Shown: positions 18,012 through 25,256 of the stretch, one piece after another | How positions within the stretch are numbered: the first letter of the stretch is position 1 | Layout of the letters: each line of letters opens with the position of its first letter | From: Clostridium culturomicium | Lineage (GTDB): Bacteria; Bacillota; Clostridia; Clostridiales; Clostridiaceae | Length of the DNA stretch: 64,000 bases | Assembly: GCF_000821305.1 (NCBI RefSeq) | Contig: NZ_CCXK01000016.1 | Span: 237,033 to 301,032, forward strand | Direction: 5' to 3' | Position numbers and translations under genes: made by a program | Notes under the pieces: model-generated | The model's database searches: none | Seen by the model: the letters and a program-made list of their open reading frames with translations, nothing else | Told to the model about the DNA's origin: nothing

Positions 18012-18040
18012 AAAGGAGTCTCTAACTTTAGAAACTCCTT
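18012..18040 (-). terminator. hairpin between M42 peptidase and prolyl oligopeptidase genes
   Basis: AAGGAGT/ACTCCTT arms (about 18013-18040) form a hairpin, followed on the minus strand by TTTTG. This is a weak U-run, so it could be a leaky terminator or RNA-processing site within one operon. Confidence 0.5.
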
Positions 18041-18084
18041 CTGTCAAACTTTAAAGTCATATGATACAAAGAATAATGGTTTAA

Positions 18085-19089
18085 TTATTCCTTATCAAAA
18101 TCAAACTCTCTATCTACATATTTTGCTAATAAATCTATTGATGCATTTGTGTCATCCATGCTTATTAAAGCATTTGGTCCATGAACATATCTTGTTGCAA
18201 CTGAAATACCTGTTGCCCTAACCCCATAGTTAGACCTATTGATTGCACCTGCATCTGTTCCACCACCATCAATAACATCAAGCTGGTATTTAATCTCATT
18301 TTCTTTTGCACAAGCAATCATTTCATCAACAAGATACTCATTACATATTACAGATCCATCGGAAATCTTTATTGCAGTTCCTGCTCCAACTTTATTGCTG
18401 CCTTCTCCAGAGTTAGGATAATCACTTGCAATAGTTACATCTAAAGCTATTCCAAGATCTGGATTTATTCTATTTGCAGCAACTGTTGCTCCTCTTAATC
18501 CAACTTCCTCTTGAGTTGAAAATACAAAATATAAATCATTATAAGGCTTGTCTATTTTCTTTAAAGCTTCGATTAAAATATAACACCCAATTCTATCATC
18601 AAGACCTTTGCCTGTTATATTATTTCCTTTTAGCTCTGCATAATCACCAACATAAGCAGCAACGTCTCCTATTCTTACATACTGCTCTGCTTCCTCTTTA
18701 TCCTTTGCTCCAATATCTATAAATAATTTTTTAGTATCTGTAGTTAAATCTTTTGCAGCAATAGTTGAAGATACTAAACCAACAACACCGTTTCTAAATT
18801 TAACTCTTCCCATATTTGTTCCTGCTACTGGAATTCCACCTAAAGCTCTAGCTGTAATGAATCCCTTATCATCTATCTTAATCACTTGGAATCCAATTTC
18901 ATCCATATGAGCTGAAGCCATTATTTTTTTCTTATTTTCACCAATTCCTCCCTTAAATACTATTAAATTTCCAAGCGCATCTACAGTGATTTCATCCGCA
19001 TAAGCTTTAACCTCTTCTTTAATTACATTTCTAACTTCTTTTTCGTATCCGCTTACACCAAAAGCATTAACTAATTTTTCAACTAACAT
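18085..19089 (-). CDS. M42 family aminopeptidase (glutamyl aminopeptidase/endoglucanase M type)
   Basis: A 334-residue cytosolic metallopeptidase. Metal ligands appear in order: SAHMDEIGF (His, catalytic Asp), GKGLDDRIG (bridging Asp), STQEEVGLRGA (general-base Glu and metal Glu), DVTIASDYP (Asp) and TRYVHGPNALISMDD (His). M42 enzymes form large tetrahedral aminopeptidase particles. GGGAGG sits seven bases before the ATG. It is the first gene of a leftward run with the prolyl oligopeptidase and amidohydrolase genes. Confidence 0.9.
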   Translation of the reverse strand: MLVEKLVNAFGVSGYEKEVRNVIKEEVKAYADEITVDALGNLIVFKGGIGENKKKIMASAHMDEIGFQVIKIDDKGFITARALGGIPVAGTNMGRVKFRNGVVGLVSSTIAAKDLTTDTKKLFIDIGAKDKEEAEQYVRIGDVAAYVGDYAELKGNNITGKGLDDRIGCYILIEALKKIDKPYNDLYFVFSTQEEVGLRGATVAANRINPDLGIALDVTIASDYPNSGEGSNKVGAGTAIKISDGSVICNEYLVDEMIACAKENEIKYQLDVIDGGGTDAGAINRSNYGVRATGISVATRYVHGPNALISMDDTNASIDLLAKYVDREFDFDKE

Positions 19090-19191
19090 ATCCTTACCTC
19101 CCTAAGTGTAAATTTCTTCTATAAATACCATAATACCATAAGTGAAATTCAAATACTACAATAACTTCGTCATACGAAACACTTTTATTCC

Positions 19192-19220
19192 TTGAACAAT
19201 CTTCTTTTATCTAGTATAAT
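19192..19220 (+). promoter_or_regulatory. sigma-A-type promoter for the fluoride-riboswitch transcript
   Basis: TTGAAC (19192-19197), a 17-base spacer and a perfect TATAAT (19215-19220). Transcription would begin about ten bases before the aptamer. Confidence 0.8.
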
Positions 19221-19238
19221 GATATTAATTGAATACTT

Positions 19239-19317
19239 AGGTGATGGAGTTCACCTTAACTGCAAATGCTAATGACTCCTACAGCAACACTATAAGTGTA
19301 ACTGTAGGAGATTTTTT
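19239..19317 (+). promoter_or_regulatory. fluoride riboswitch (crcB motif) with overlapping terminator
   Basis: The conserved core GGTGATGGAGTTCACC (19240-19255), AACTGC, then GCTAATGACTCCTACAG (19268-19284) is the fluoride aptamer. Its 3-prime strand CTCCTACAG (19276-19284) can pair alternatively with CTGTAGGAG (19302-19310), which is followed by six Ts. This is an expression platform in which fluoride-bound RNA would prevent termination. The controlled gene is the antiporter at 19414. Confidence 0.92.
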
Positions 19318-19413
19318 ATGCTTAAAATACTTATCTACTTCTTATTTCAAGAAATGCCTATAATGTATGAATAAATTTTAAGTTGAAAAACTATTTTAAA
19401 GGAGGTTATTATT

Positions 19414-20631
19414 ATGGCAATATCTTTAGCCTTAATTATCTTGCTAGGAATCTTTTCTAGCTACTTATTTGAAAAATTCAAACTTCCCGGTCTCTTAGGA
19501 ATGTTATTATTAGGAATTCTGATTGGCCCCTATTCTTTAAATTTAATCAATGATAATCTGCTAAATATCTCTGCAGATTTAAGAAAAATTGCATTAATTA
19601 TCATTCTCCTTAGAGCTGGCTTTGGTATAAAGCGATCTGAATTAAGAGACATTGGAAAACCAGCCCTTAAAATGAGCTGCATTCCTGGTATACTTGAAGG
19701 TTTTGCAATTGCTGTTGCATCAACTATGTTATTGGATTTCACCTTCATTCAAGGAGGTATTTTAGGATTTATAATTGCCGCTGTATCTCCAGCTGTTGTT
19801 GTACCTCAAATGATTAATCTTATTAATAATAAGAGAGGAACTGATAAGAATATCCCAACACTTATTCTTGCAGCTGCTTCCATAGATGACGTATTTGCAA
19901 TAACAATAATGACTGTGTTTATGGGTTTATATGGAGGAGAAAATATTAATATTGCTGGACAAATTCTTGGAATACCAATTTCCATCCTTTTAGGAATAGG
20001 TCTAGGTGTAGTCGTAGCACTAATTTTAACTAAAATCTTTGACCGACTTAATATTAATAGTACTCGTAAAATGTTACTGGTTTTAGCTGCTGCAATTTTC
20101 ATTACTTATTTAGAAACCGCCCTAGAACACATTATTACTATTGCTAGCCTTTTAGGAGTAATGACTTTATCATTCATCCTCATGGATAAGAAACCTGAAA
20201 TTTCAAAAGACCTTTCAGAAGGCTTTAATAAAATCTGGTCTCTTGCAGAAATTTTACTTTTCGTTTTAGTTGGAGCACAAGTTAACATCTCTGTTGCCCT
20301 TGAAGCAGGTGTCATTGGTATATTATTAATTATTATAGGATTATTCTTTAGAAGTATAGGTGTATGGATTTCTTTAGCTAACACTAATCTAGAGACAAAA
20401 GAGAAAATTTTTTGCATGATTTCATATATACCTAAAGCTACTGTGCAAGCTGCTATGGGTGCAGTACCATTATCTCTTGGTGTTGCTTCTGGTGATACTA
20501 TCCTTGCCATATCCGTAGTTGCTATTTTACTAACTGCTCCTATTGGTGCAATATGTATTTCTTATTTTAGTCCAAAATTATTAAACAGCGAAAAAATGAT
20601 AAACTTAAATAAATTATTAAAAAACAGTTGA
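19414..20631 (+). CDS. cation/proton antiporter (CPA family), fluoride-riboswitch controlled
   Basis: A 405-residue membrane protein with about 12 hydrophobic segments and CPA-type landmarks: KLPGLLGMLLLGILIGP, LLRAGFG, AAVSPAVVVPQM and LAAASIDDVFAITIM (the paired-Asp ion site of the antiporter core). AAAGGAGG precedes the ATG. Fluoride riboswitches are known to control CrcB/Fluc channels, ClC-type F-/H+ antiporters and, in some Firmicutes, Na+/H+-antiporter-like proteins; this gene belongs to the last group. A direct role in fluoride export or in restoring pH or ion balance is inferred from the switch. Confidence 0.85.
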   Translation: MAISLALIILLGIFSSYLFEKFKLPGLLGMLLLGILIGPYSLNLINDNLLNISADLRKIALIIILLRAGFGIKRSELRDIGKPALKMSCIPGILEGFAIAVASTMLLDFTFIQGGILGFIIAAVSPAVVVPQMINLINNKRGTDKNIPTLILAAASIDDVFAITIMTVFMGLYGGENINIAGQILGIPISILLGIGLGVVVALILTKIFDRLNINSTRKMLLVLAAAIFITYLETALEHIITIASLLGVMTLSFILMDKKPEISKDLSEGFNKIWSLAEILLFVLVGAQVNISVALEAGVIGILLIIIGLFFRSIGVWISLANTNLETKEKIFCMISYIPKATVQAAMGAVPLSLGVASGDTILAISVVAILLTAPIGAICISYFSPKLLNSEKMINLNKLLKNS

Positions 20632-20667
20632 CAATTCTTCATTCTAAGTCTAACATTAGTAAAGGAA

Positions 20668-20733
20668 ACTCATTCTCATTTTATTCAAATGAGTAAGTTT
20701 GAGTATCTAAATCATAGATTTAGACTCTCACTT
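20668..20733 (-). repeat. dispersed two-hairpin element, copy C
   Basis: On the minus strand: AAGT, GA, GAGT, CTAAAT, loop CTATG, ATTTAG, AT, ACTC, AA, ACTT, then a second hairpin ACTCATT/AATGAGT (20668-20694). Against copy A the outer stem and loop are identical, while the inner stems differ by paired changes (GCAT/ATGC versus GAGT/ACTC, CCAAAT/ATTTGG versus CTAAAT/ATTTAG). It ends 22 bases before the M-box, in the opposite orientation to mgtE. Confidence 0.65.
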
Positions 20734-20754
20734 AAGTTCCACTTAATTTTATAT

Positions 20755-20903
20755 CCCTCGGTAGGTGAGGTTACTACAAGGATACGGGTTGCTGCCGTAA
20801 AAGAGTGGAAACATTCTTAACTGGTTAGCAGGTTTGGCCGAACAAAGAAGGCTTAATCTAATGCAATTTCATTGCCTTGCAGAGCTAAAACTTGAACGAG
20901 AAA
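20755..20903 (+). promoter_or_regulatory. M-box (ykoK) Mg2+ riboswitch aptamer
   Basis: The hallmark GTAGGTGAGGTTACTAC (20761-20777) and ACGGGTTGCTGCC (20785-20797) are followed by the conserved ATGCAA, GCCTTGCAGAGCTAAAA region and a closing CTCG (20757-20760)/CGAG (20897-20900) stem. This is the Mg2+-sensing M-box that lowers expression of Mg2+ transporters when the metal is plentiful. The next transporter gene is mgtE. Confidence 0.9.
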
Positions 20904-20920
20904 TGTTGTTGTTTATACAT

Positions 20921-20950
20921 TCCTGCGTTTAAGTTAACGTGGGATTTTTT
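20921..20950 (+). terminator. M-box expression-platform terminator
   Basis: TCCTGCGTT (20921-20929) pairs with AACGTGGGA (20936-20944) through seven Watson-Crick and two G-T pairs, followed by six Ts. It lies 17 bases after the M-box closing stem, as expected for a transcription-off switch. Confidence 0.8.
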
Positions 20951-20998
20951 ATTTCTATAAACTAATATTTATTTTGATTTTACGGAGGTGTAAGAAAC

Positions 20999-21115
20999 AT
21001 GGAAGATGGTAGTAGTCCTGTCAGCGATGGAGATTTATTAATCCACATAACAAACTTAATGTCAAGCTATGAATATTTATCATATGTAAATTCTTGCACT
21101 TCATTTTGTATATAA
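20999..21115 (+). CDS. 38-residue ORF between the M-box terminator and mgtE (possible leader peptide)
   Basis: ATG at 20999 has a strong GGAGGTG site (20984-20990) with good spacing, and the frame runs 38 codons to TAA at 21113-21115. The peptide begins MEDGSSPVSDGD, is acidic at first and ends in a Tyr/Ser/Cys-rich tail. I recognise no family. It is the first translatable frame after the M-box terminator and is itself followed by another terminator (21255) before mgtE. It could be a regulatory leader peptide, a small stress protein or a remnant of a longer gene. The ribosome site argues that it is translated. Confidence 0.45.
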   Translation: MEDGSSPVSDGDLLIHITNLMSSYEYLSYVNSCTSFCI

Positions 21116-21254
21116 TTGATTTATACCTTTTTCTATAAAATAGGTCAACTCAATTTTTATACTGAAATATAAATTCTTAAAATGAAGGTTTAAGCTAGTT
21201 TTATTTGTCACGCTCAAAATATTAGTGATAATAGTAACTTTACATATTTTTCAT

Positions 21255-21284
21255 GGCACTATACATTAAGTTTAGTGCCTTTTT
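21255..21284 (+). terminator. second terminator upstream of mgtE
   Basis: GGCACTA (21255-21261) pairs with TAGTGCC (21273-21279), followed by TTTTT. It lies between the 38-codon ORF and mgtE, 85 bases before the mgtE start, so mgtE needs read-through or its own promoter. Confidence 0.75.
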
Positions 21285-21369
21285 ATTTCTCCATTGTTTT
21301 TATTGCTACAACCAACATAATTTATTTTAAGTTCCAAAAGGAATTTGGTAATTTTAGGGAGGTATAACA

Positions 21370-22707
21370 ATGGAAAATATATTAAAACTAATTAATGAAA
21401 AAAAATTCATAGAAGCAAAAGAAAGACTTGAAAAGGAAAATGTTGTTGATATCGCATCATTTCTTGAAGGTATCGACAAGGAATCTGTTGTAAAAACATT
21501 TAGAGTTCTTCCAAAGGATATGGCTGCAGATGTATTTGCATATTTAGATCACGAAGAAAGAATGCATATAATTAACTCTATAACCGATAGTGAAATATCT
21601 AATATTATAAATGACCTATACATTGATGATACTGTAGATTTTCTTGAAGAGCTTCCAGCAAATGTGGTAAAAAAAGTATTGAAAAATACAGATGAAACTA
21701 AAAGAAAGATCATAAACAACTTTTTAAATTATCCTGATAGTTCTGCAGGAAGCATAATGACTATCGAATATGCTGATTTGAAACAAAGTATGACTGTTTC
21801 TGATGCTATAAATCATATTAAGAAAACAGGAATAGATAAAGAAACTATTAATACTTGCTATGTAATTGATAATAATCGTGTACTTTTAGGAATTATTTCA
21901 TTGAGAAAACTAATACTTAGTTCAAATGATATTCTCATCGAAGATTTAATGAAAAAGGAATTTATTTCAGTAAATACTTTAGATGACCAAGAAAATATTG
22001 CTCATTTGTTTAAAAAATACGACTTACTTTCTATACCTGTAACTGATAATGAAAAGAGACTAGTAGGTATAATAACAATTGATGATATTGTCGATATTAT
22101 CGATCAAGAAAATACTGAAGATTTTCAAATAATGGCCGGAATGGAGCCAAATGAAGAAGAATATTTAAAAACAAGTGTATGGGATCTTGCAAAGCATAGA
22201 ATTCTTTGGCTTTTAGTACTAATGATTTCTGCCACTTTCACTGGCAATATAATAAGACACTTTGAAGATGTACTTTCATCTGTTGTTATCCTTGCTTCAT
22301 TTATACCTATGCTTATGGATACTGGTGGAAATGCAGGTTCTCAATCTTCTACCTTAGTTATTAGAGGACTAGCCTTAGGAGAAATTAAATTATCAGATGG
22401 ATTCAAAGTTATGTTCAAAGAATTCAGAGTATCACTTTTAACAGGAAGTATTCTTGCTATTGTAAATTTTATTAGGATTTACTTCTTTGAAAAAGTAAGC
22501 TTTTTAATTTCTTTAACTGTATGCATAAGTTTATTTTTCACCGTAATAGTTGCTAAATTAGTAGGTGGAATATTACCTATAATAGCAAAGAAACTTAAGC
22601 TTGACCCTGCTATTATGGCAAGTCCATTAATCACAACTATTGTTGATGCTATTGCATTAACTTTATTCTTTAGTTTATCCGTAGTACTTTTAAATCTACC
22701 AGTATAA
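21370..22707 (+). CDS. mgtE: MgtE-type Mg2+ transporter
   Basis: A 445-residue protein in the MgtE order: a superhelical N domain of acidic helices (DMAADVFAYLDHEER, VDFLEELPANVVKKVL), two CBS domains (about 130-250, with VLLGIISLRKL and RLVGIITIDDIVDII), a connecting helix and five membrane segments holding the channel motif PMLMDTGGNAGSQSS. In the family the N and CBS domains sense cytosolic Mg2+ and gate the channel. AGGGAGG precedes the ATG. Control by the M-box about 600 bases upstream is likely. Confidence 0.95.
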   Translation: MENILKLINEKKFIEAKERLEKENVVDIASFLEGIDKESVVKTFRVLPKDMAADVFAYLDHEERMHIINSITDSEISNIINDLYIDDTVDFLEELPANVVKKVLKNTDETKRKIINNFLNYPDSSAGSIMTIEYADLKQSMTVSDAINHIKKTGIDKETINTCYVIDNNRVLLGIISLRKLILSSNDILIEDLMKKEFISVNTLDDQENIAHLFKKYDLLSIPVTDNEKRLVGIITIDDIVDIIDQENTEDFQIMAGMEPNEEEYLKTSVWDLAKHRILWLLVLMISATFTGNIIRHFEDVLSSVVILASFIPMLMDTGGNAGSQSSTLVIRGLALGEIKLSDGFKVMFKEFRVSLLTGSILAIVNFIRIYFFEKVSFLISLTVCISLFFTVIVAKLVGGILPIIAKKLKLDPAIMASPLITTIVDAIALTLFFSLSVVLLNLPV

Positions 22708-22722
22708 ATATATAAAAAAATT

Positions 22723-22757
22723 AGACATCCATAATTTTATTAAATGGATGTCTTTTT
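22723..22757 (+). terminator. terminator after mgtE
   Basis: AGACATCCAT (22723-22732) pairs with ATGGATGTCT (22743-22752), followed by a T-run. Confidence 0.9.
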
Positions 22758-22760
22758 TAT

Positions 22761-22794
22761 AAAAAAAAGACTATAGAGTTTAACCCCTATAGTC
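22761..22794 (-). terminator. terminator after zinc-ribbon gene 1
   Basis: GACTATAG/CTATAGTC arms (22769-22776 and 22787-22794). On the minus strand the stem is followed by eight Ts. Confidence 0.85.
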
Positions 22795-22808
22795 TCCTGC
22801 TTGCAAAA

Positions 22809-22964
22809 TTATCTGTTATTTCTTTGAGCTTTTCTAGCTCTTCTGCAATCAGCACATCTTACTGGATCATTTTCGAATCCTTTTTCAGCGTAGAAAGCTT
22901 GCTCACCTTCAGTGAATATGAATTCTTTACCACAATCTTTGCATGTTAATGTTTTATCTGCCAT
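22809..22964 (-). CDS. small zinc-ribbon protein, copy 1 (51 residues)
   Basis: A complete short gene with GGAGGAAT before the ATG at 22962-22964. The product begins MADKTLTCKDCGKEFIFTEG and has two CX2C pairs (C8/C11 and C37/C40) with a basic tail RRARKAQRNNR. This is the short probable zinc-ribbon domain family common in clostridia, of unknown function; the basic tail suggests nucleic-acid or ribosome contact, which is inference. A near-identical copy lies 430 bases to the right with its own ribosome site and terminator. Confidence 0.85.
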   Translation of the reverse strand: MADKTLTCKDCGKEFIFTEGEQAFYAEKGFENDPVRCADCRRARKAQRNNR

Positions 22965-23190
22965 TTTTATTCCTCCAATTTTAAAGATTTACATTCAATT
23001 AACTAATTCTCTAAAAAAGGAGAAAGTAATAGATATGTGAAATCTTTGTTATATTTTATGATTTAATTTTATCATTACACAATTATATTTTCAAGTATTT
23101 TTCGAATATTCATTTCATTTTTACATAAAATATGGATTTTTAAACCTTTTCATTTTCTTCTTTTACCATTCTAAATTTTATAAATTTATA

Positions 23191-23221
23191 AAAAAAGAGT
23201 TATGAAATAAATCATAACTCT
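23191..23221 (-). terminator. terminator after zinc-ribbon gene 2
   Basis: AGAGTTATGA (23196-23205) pairs with TCATAACTCT (23212-23221); on the minus strand a run of about seven Ts follows. Confidence 0.85.
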
Positions 23222-23238
23222 CTGAAACTCAAATATAA

Positions 23239-23394
23239 TTATCTGTTGTTTCTTTGTGCTTTTCTTGCTTTTCTGCAATCGTTGCATCTTACTGGATCAT
23301 TTTCGAATCCTTTTTCAGCATAGAAAGCTTGCTCGCCTTCAGTGAATATGAATTCTGCTCCACAATCTTTGCATGTTAAATTTTTATCTGCCAT
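23239..23394 (-). CDS. small zinc-ribbon protein, copy 2 (51 residues)
   Basis: Same length as copy 1 and almost identical: I count differences at only about four positions (residues 5, 13, 38 and 42), with all four cysteines (C8, C11, C37, C40) and the basic tail kept. Its GGAGGAAT site and 5-prime spacer also resemble those of copy 1, so the duplication included the control region. Each copy has its own terminator, so they are separate transcription units, not an operon. Confidence 0.85.
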   Translation of the reverse strand: MADKNLTCKDCGAEFIFTEGEQAFYAEKGFENDPVRCNDCRKARKAQRNNR

Positions 23395-23545
23395 TTTAAT
23401 TCCTCCATTTTAAAGATTCACACACAACTAACTAATCTCTGAAATGGAGAAAGTCATTTTATTGTTAATCTTTATAAATTTATTTTGTATTTCTACTTCT
23501 CTAGTATAACATGATACCATAAATAACACAATATAAATTTCTACA

Positions 23546-24988
23546 TTATTTTCTTGCTCTTTCAACTCTTGCTTTCTTACCTTTTACAATTACTTCTTTG
23601 TAATTCTTTAATATTACCTTGCCTTTTTTATTTAAAATATCAACATAAGTCACATTATCTTGCACATCAATTATCCCAATATCTTCTCCCGTCAATTCTG
23701 GAAGATTGCTTAAAGCTCCAACTATATCAATATTTCTGATTTTTTTCTTTTTACCCACACTTAAATAAATTTTAGTTATTTCATCATGTATTAATTGCTT
23801 TTTTATTCTTCCACCACTATTTAATGACTTTTGACTTTCCTTGAAAACCACTTTTCCACTCTTTACTGCATCATCGCTAGGAAATTCACCTTTTTCAATT
23901 TTATATCCTACATATTCTTCTATTCCCTCTAAAAACTTTCTTTCATATGGTGCAACAAAACTCACTGCAAATCCTTCTCTTCCAGCTCTTCCCGTTCTTC
24001 CAATTCTATGAACATAACTTTCTCTTTCCATTGGAACTTCATAATTAATTACATGGGTTATATTATCTACATGAATTCCTCTTGCCGCAATATCTGTTGC
24101 TACTAGCACTTTAAATTCCTTATTTTTAAATCTCTCCATGGTTTTTAATCTATCCTTTTGCTCCATATCACCATGTAACTGCTCCACTGAAATTCCTTCA
24201 GATTTTAGTCTGCTATACACATCTTTGACCTTATCTTTTGTGTTGCAAAATACAATAGCTGCATCTGGCTGAAGAGCATATAGATTCTTCCACAGAACCT
24301 TATCCTTATCTTTAACCTCCATAGGAAGATAGGTTTCTTTTATTTTTTCTCTATTAAATACTTGAGATACCACTTCCATCATCTTTGGGTTATTCATATA
24401 TTTGTTACATAATTGCTCTATGGTATCTGGAATTGTTGCTGAAAATAAACCTGTAGTTCTCTCTTTAGGAAGCTTTTTTAAAATATCACCTATTTGATCA
24501 ATGAAACCCATATTAAGCATCTTATCTGCTTCGTCAATAACTACAAATTTCAAAGCTTCGAAATTAAGGTTTCCTCTATTCATATGGTCACTAATTCTAC
24601 CCGGTGTGCCAATTACAATATGTACTCTCTGCTTCAACTCTCTAACCTGTTCATTAAAAGGTTGCTTCCCAAATACCGCGGCACATCTTACCTTTTTCAA
24701 TCTACCTATGTTCGAAATGTCTTCTTTAACTTGGAGTGCTAATTCTCTTGTTGGAACAAGTATTAAAGCCATAATCTTTGAGTTCTCAACCTCCACCTCA
24801 TTGCATAAAGGAATTCCAAAACTTGCAGTTTTTCCACTTCCTGTCTGCGACTTTACAATAATATCTTCACGCTTTAAAAGAGCCGGAATAGTAGCCTTTT
24901 GAACCTCTGAGGGCTCCTCAAACCCTAGATTGTTTAATGCCTTTAAAATATTTTCATTTAATTTATATTCTTCAAATCCACTTTTCAT
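23546..24988 (-). CDS. dbpA: DEAD-box ATP-dependent RNA helicase, DbpA/YxiN type
   Basis: A 480-residue helicase with the Q motif, SQTGSGKT (residues 47-54), PTRELALQ, DEAD at about 152, SAT, and HRIGRTGRAGREG in domain 2. The C-terminal ~75 residues (KIYLSVGKKKKIRNIDIVGALSN...) form the DbpA-type RNA-binding domain, which in family members recognises hairpin 92 of 23S rRNA, so the role is late large-subunit assembly. The length matches Bacillus YxiN. GAAGGGGA precedes the ATG. A promoter at 25170-25198 and a terminator-like hairpin in the leader suggest attenuation. Confidence 0.92.
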   Translation of the reverse strand: MKSGFEEYKLNENILKALNNLGFEEPSEVQKATIPALLKREDIIVKSQTGSGKTASFGIPLCNEVEVENSKIMALILVPTRELALQVKEDISNIGRLKKVRCAAVFGKQPFNEQVRELKQRVHIVIGTPGRISDHMNRGNLNFEALKFVVIDEADKMLNMGFIDQIGDILKKLPKERTTGLFSATIPDTIEQLCNKYMNNPKMMEVVSQVFNREKIKETYLPMEVKDKDKVLWKNLYALQPDAAIVFCNTKDKVKDVYSRLKSEGISVEQLHGDMEQKDRLKTMERFKNKEFKVLVATDIAARGIHVDNITHVINYEVPMERESYVHRIGRTGRAGREGFAVSFVAPYERKFLEGIEEYVGYKIEKGEFPSDDAVKSGKVVFKESQKSLNSGGRIKKQLIHDEITKIYLSVGKKKKIRNIDIVGALSNLPELTGEDIGIIDVQDNVTYVDILNKKGKVILKNYKEVIVKGKKARVERARK

Positions 24989-25092
24989 AAATTTCCCCTT
25001 CTGTTTATATAAAATTTATTTAAATAACTTTTATATAACTTAACCATTAATCTCTACAATATTAAATTTACCAAAATTTATTTAATCATACT

Positions 25093-25131
25093 ATGCAAAA
25101 ATAAAAGCTATAAGACTTGCTCTTATAGCTT
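25093..25131 (-). terminator. terminator-like hairpin in the probable dbpA leader
   Basis: AAGCTATAAGA (25105-25115) pairs perfectly with TCTTATAGCTT (25121-25131) around a five-base loop. On the minus strand TTTTATTTTTG follows. It lies downstream of the leftward promoter at 25170-25198 and upstream of dbpA, so it is either an attenuator for dbpA or a second terminator for clpB. Confidence 0.75.
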
Positions 25132-25169
25132 AGATATTAGTATGCTTAATATAAAATATTTACTTTGTT

Positions 25170-25198
25170 AGTATAGCATGTATACCTATTATTCGCAA
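25170..25198 (-). promoter_or_regulatory. sigma-A-type promoter for dbpA
   Basis: On the minus strand: TTGCGA (complement of 25193-25198), 17 bases, TATACT (complement of 25170-25175). Transcription would start near 25163, giving a leader of about 175 bases before dbpA. Confidence 0.65.
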
Positions 25199-25210
25199 AC
25201 AAATTTTAAA

Positions 25211-25249
25211 GAAGCCACCAATACAATATTAAAATTATATTGAGGCTTC
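25211..25249 (-). terminator. hairpin after clpB
   Basis: GAAGCC (25211-25216) pairs with GGCTTC (25244-25249), with further A/T pairing inside. The following minus-strand sequence has only a weak T-run (CTTTAAAATTT). Confidence 0.55.
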
Positions 25250-25256
25250 AAAATAA

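Noticed and set aside
20106..20510. 134-codon open frame antisense to the fluoride-controlled antiporter gene
   Set aside because: It is a mirror of a membrane-protein gene without motif or ribosome site.
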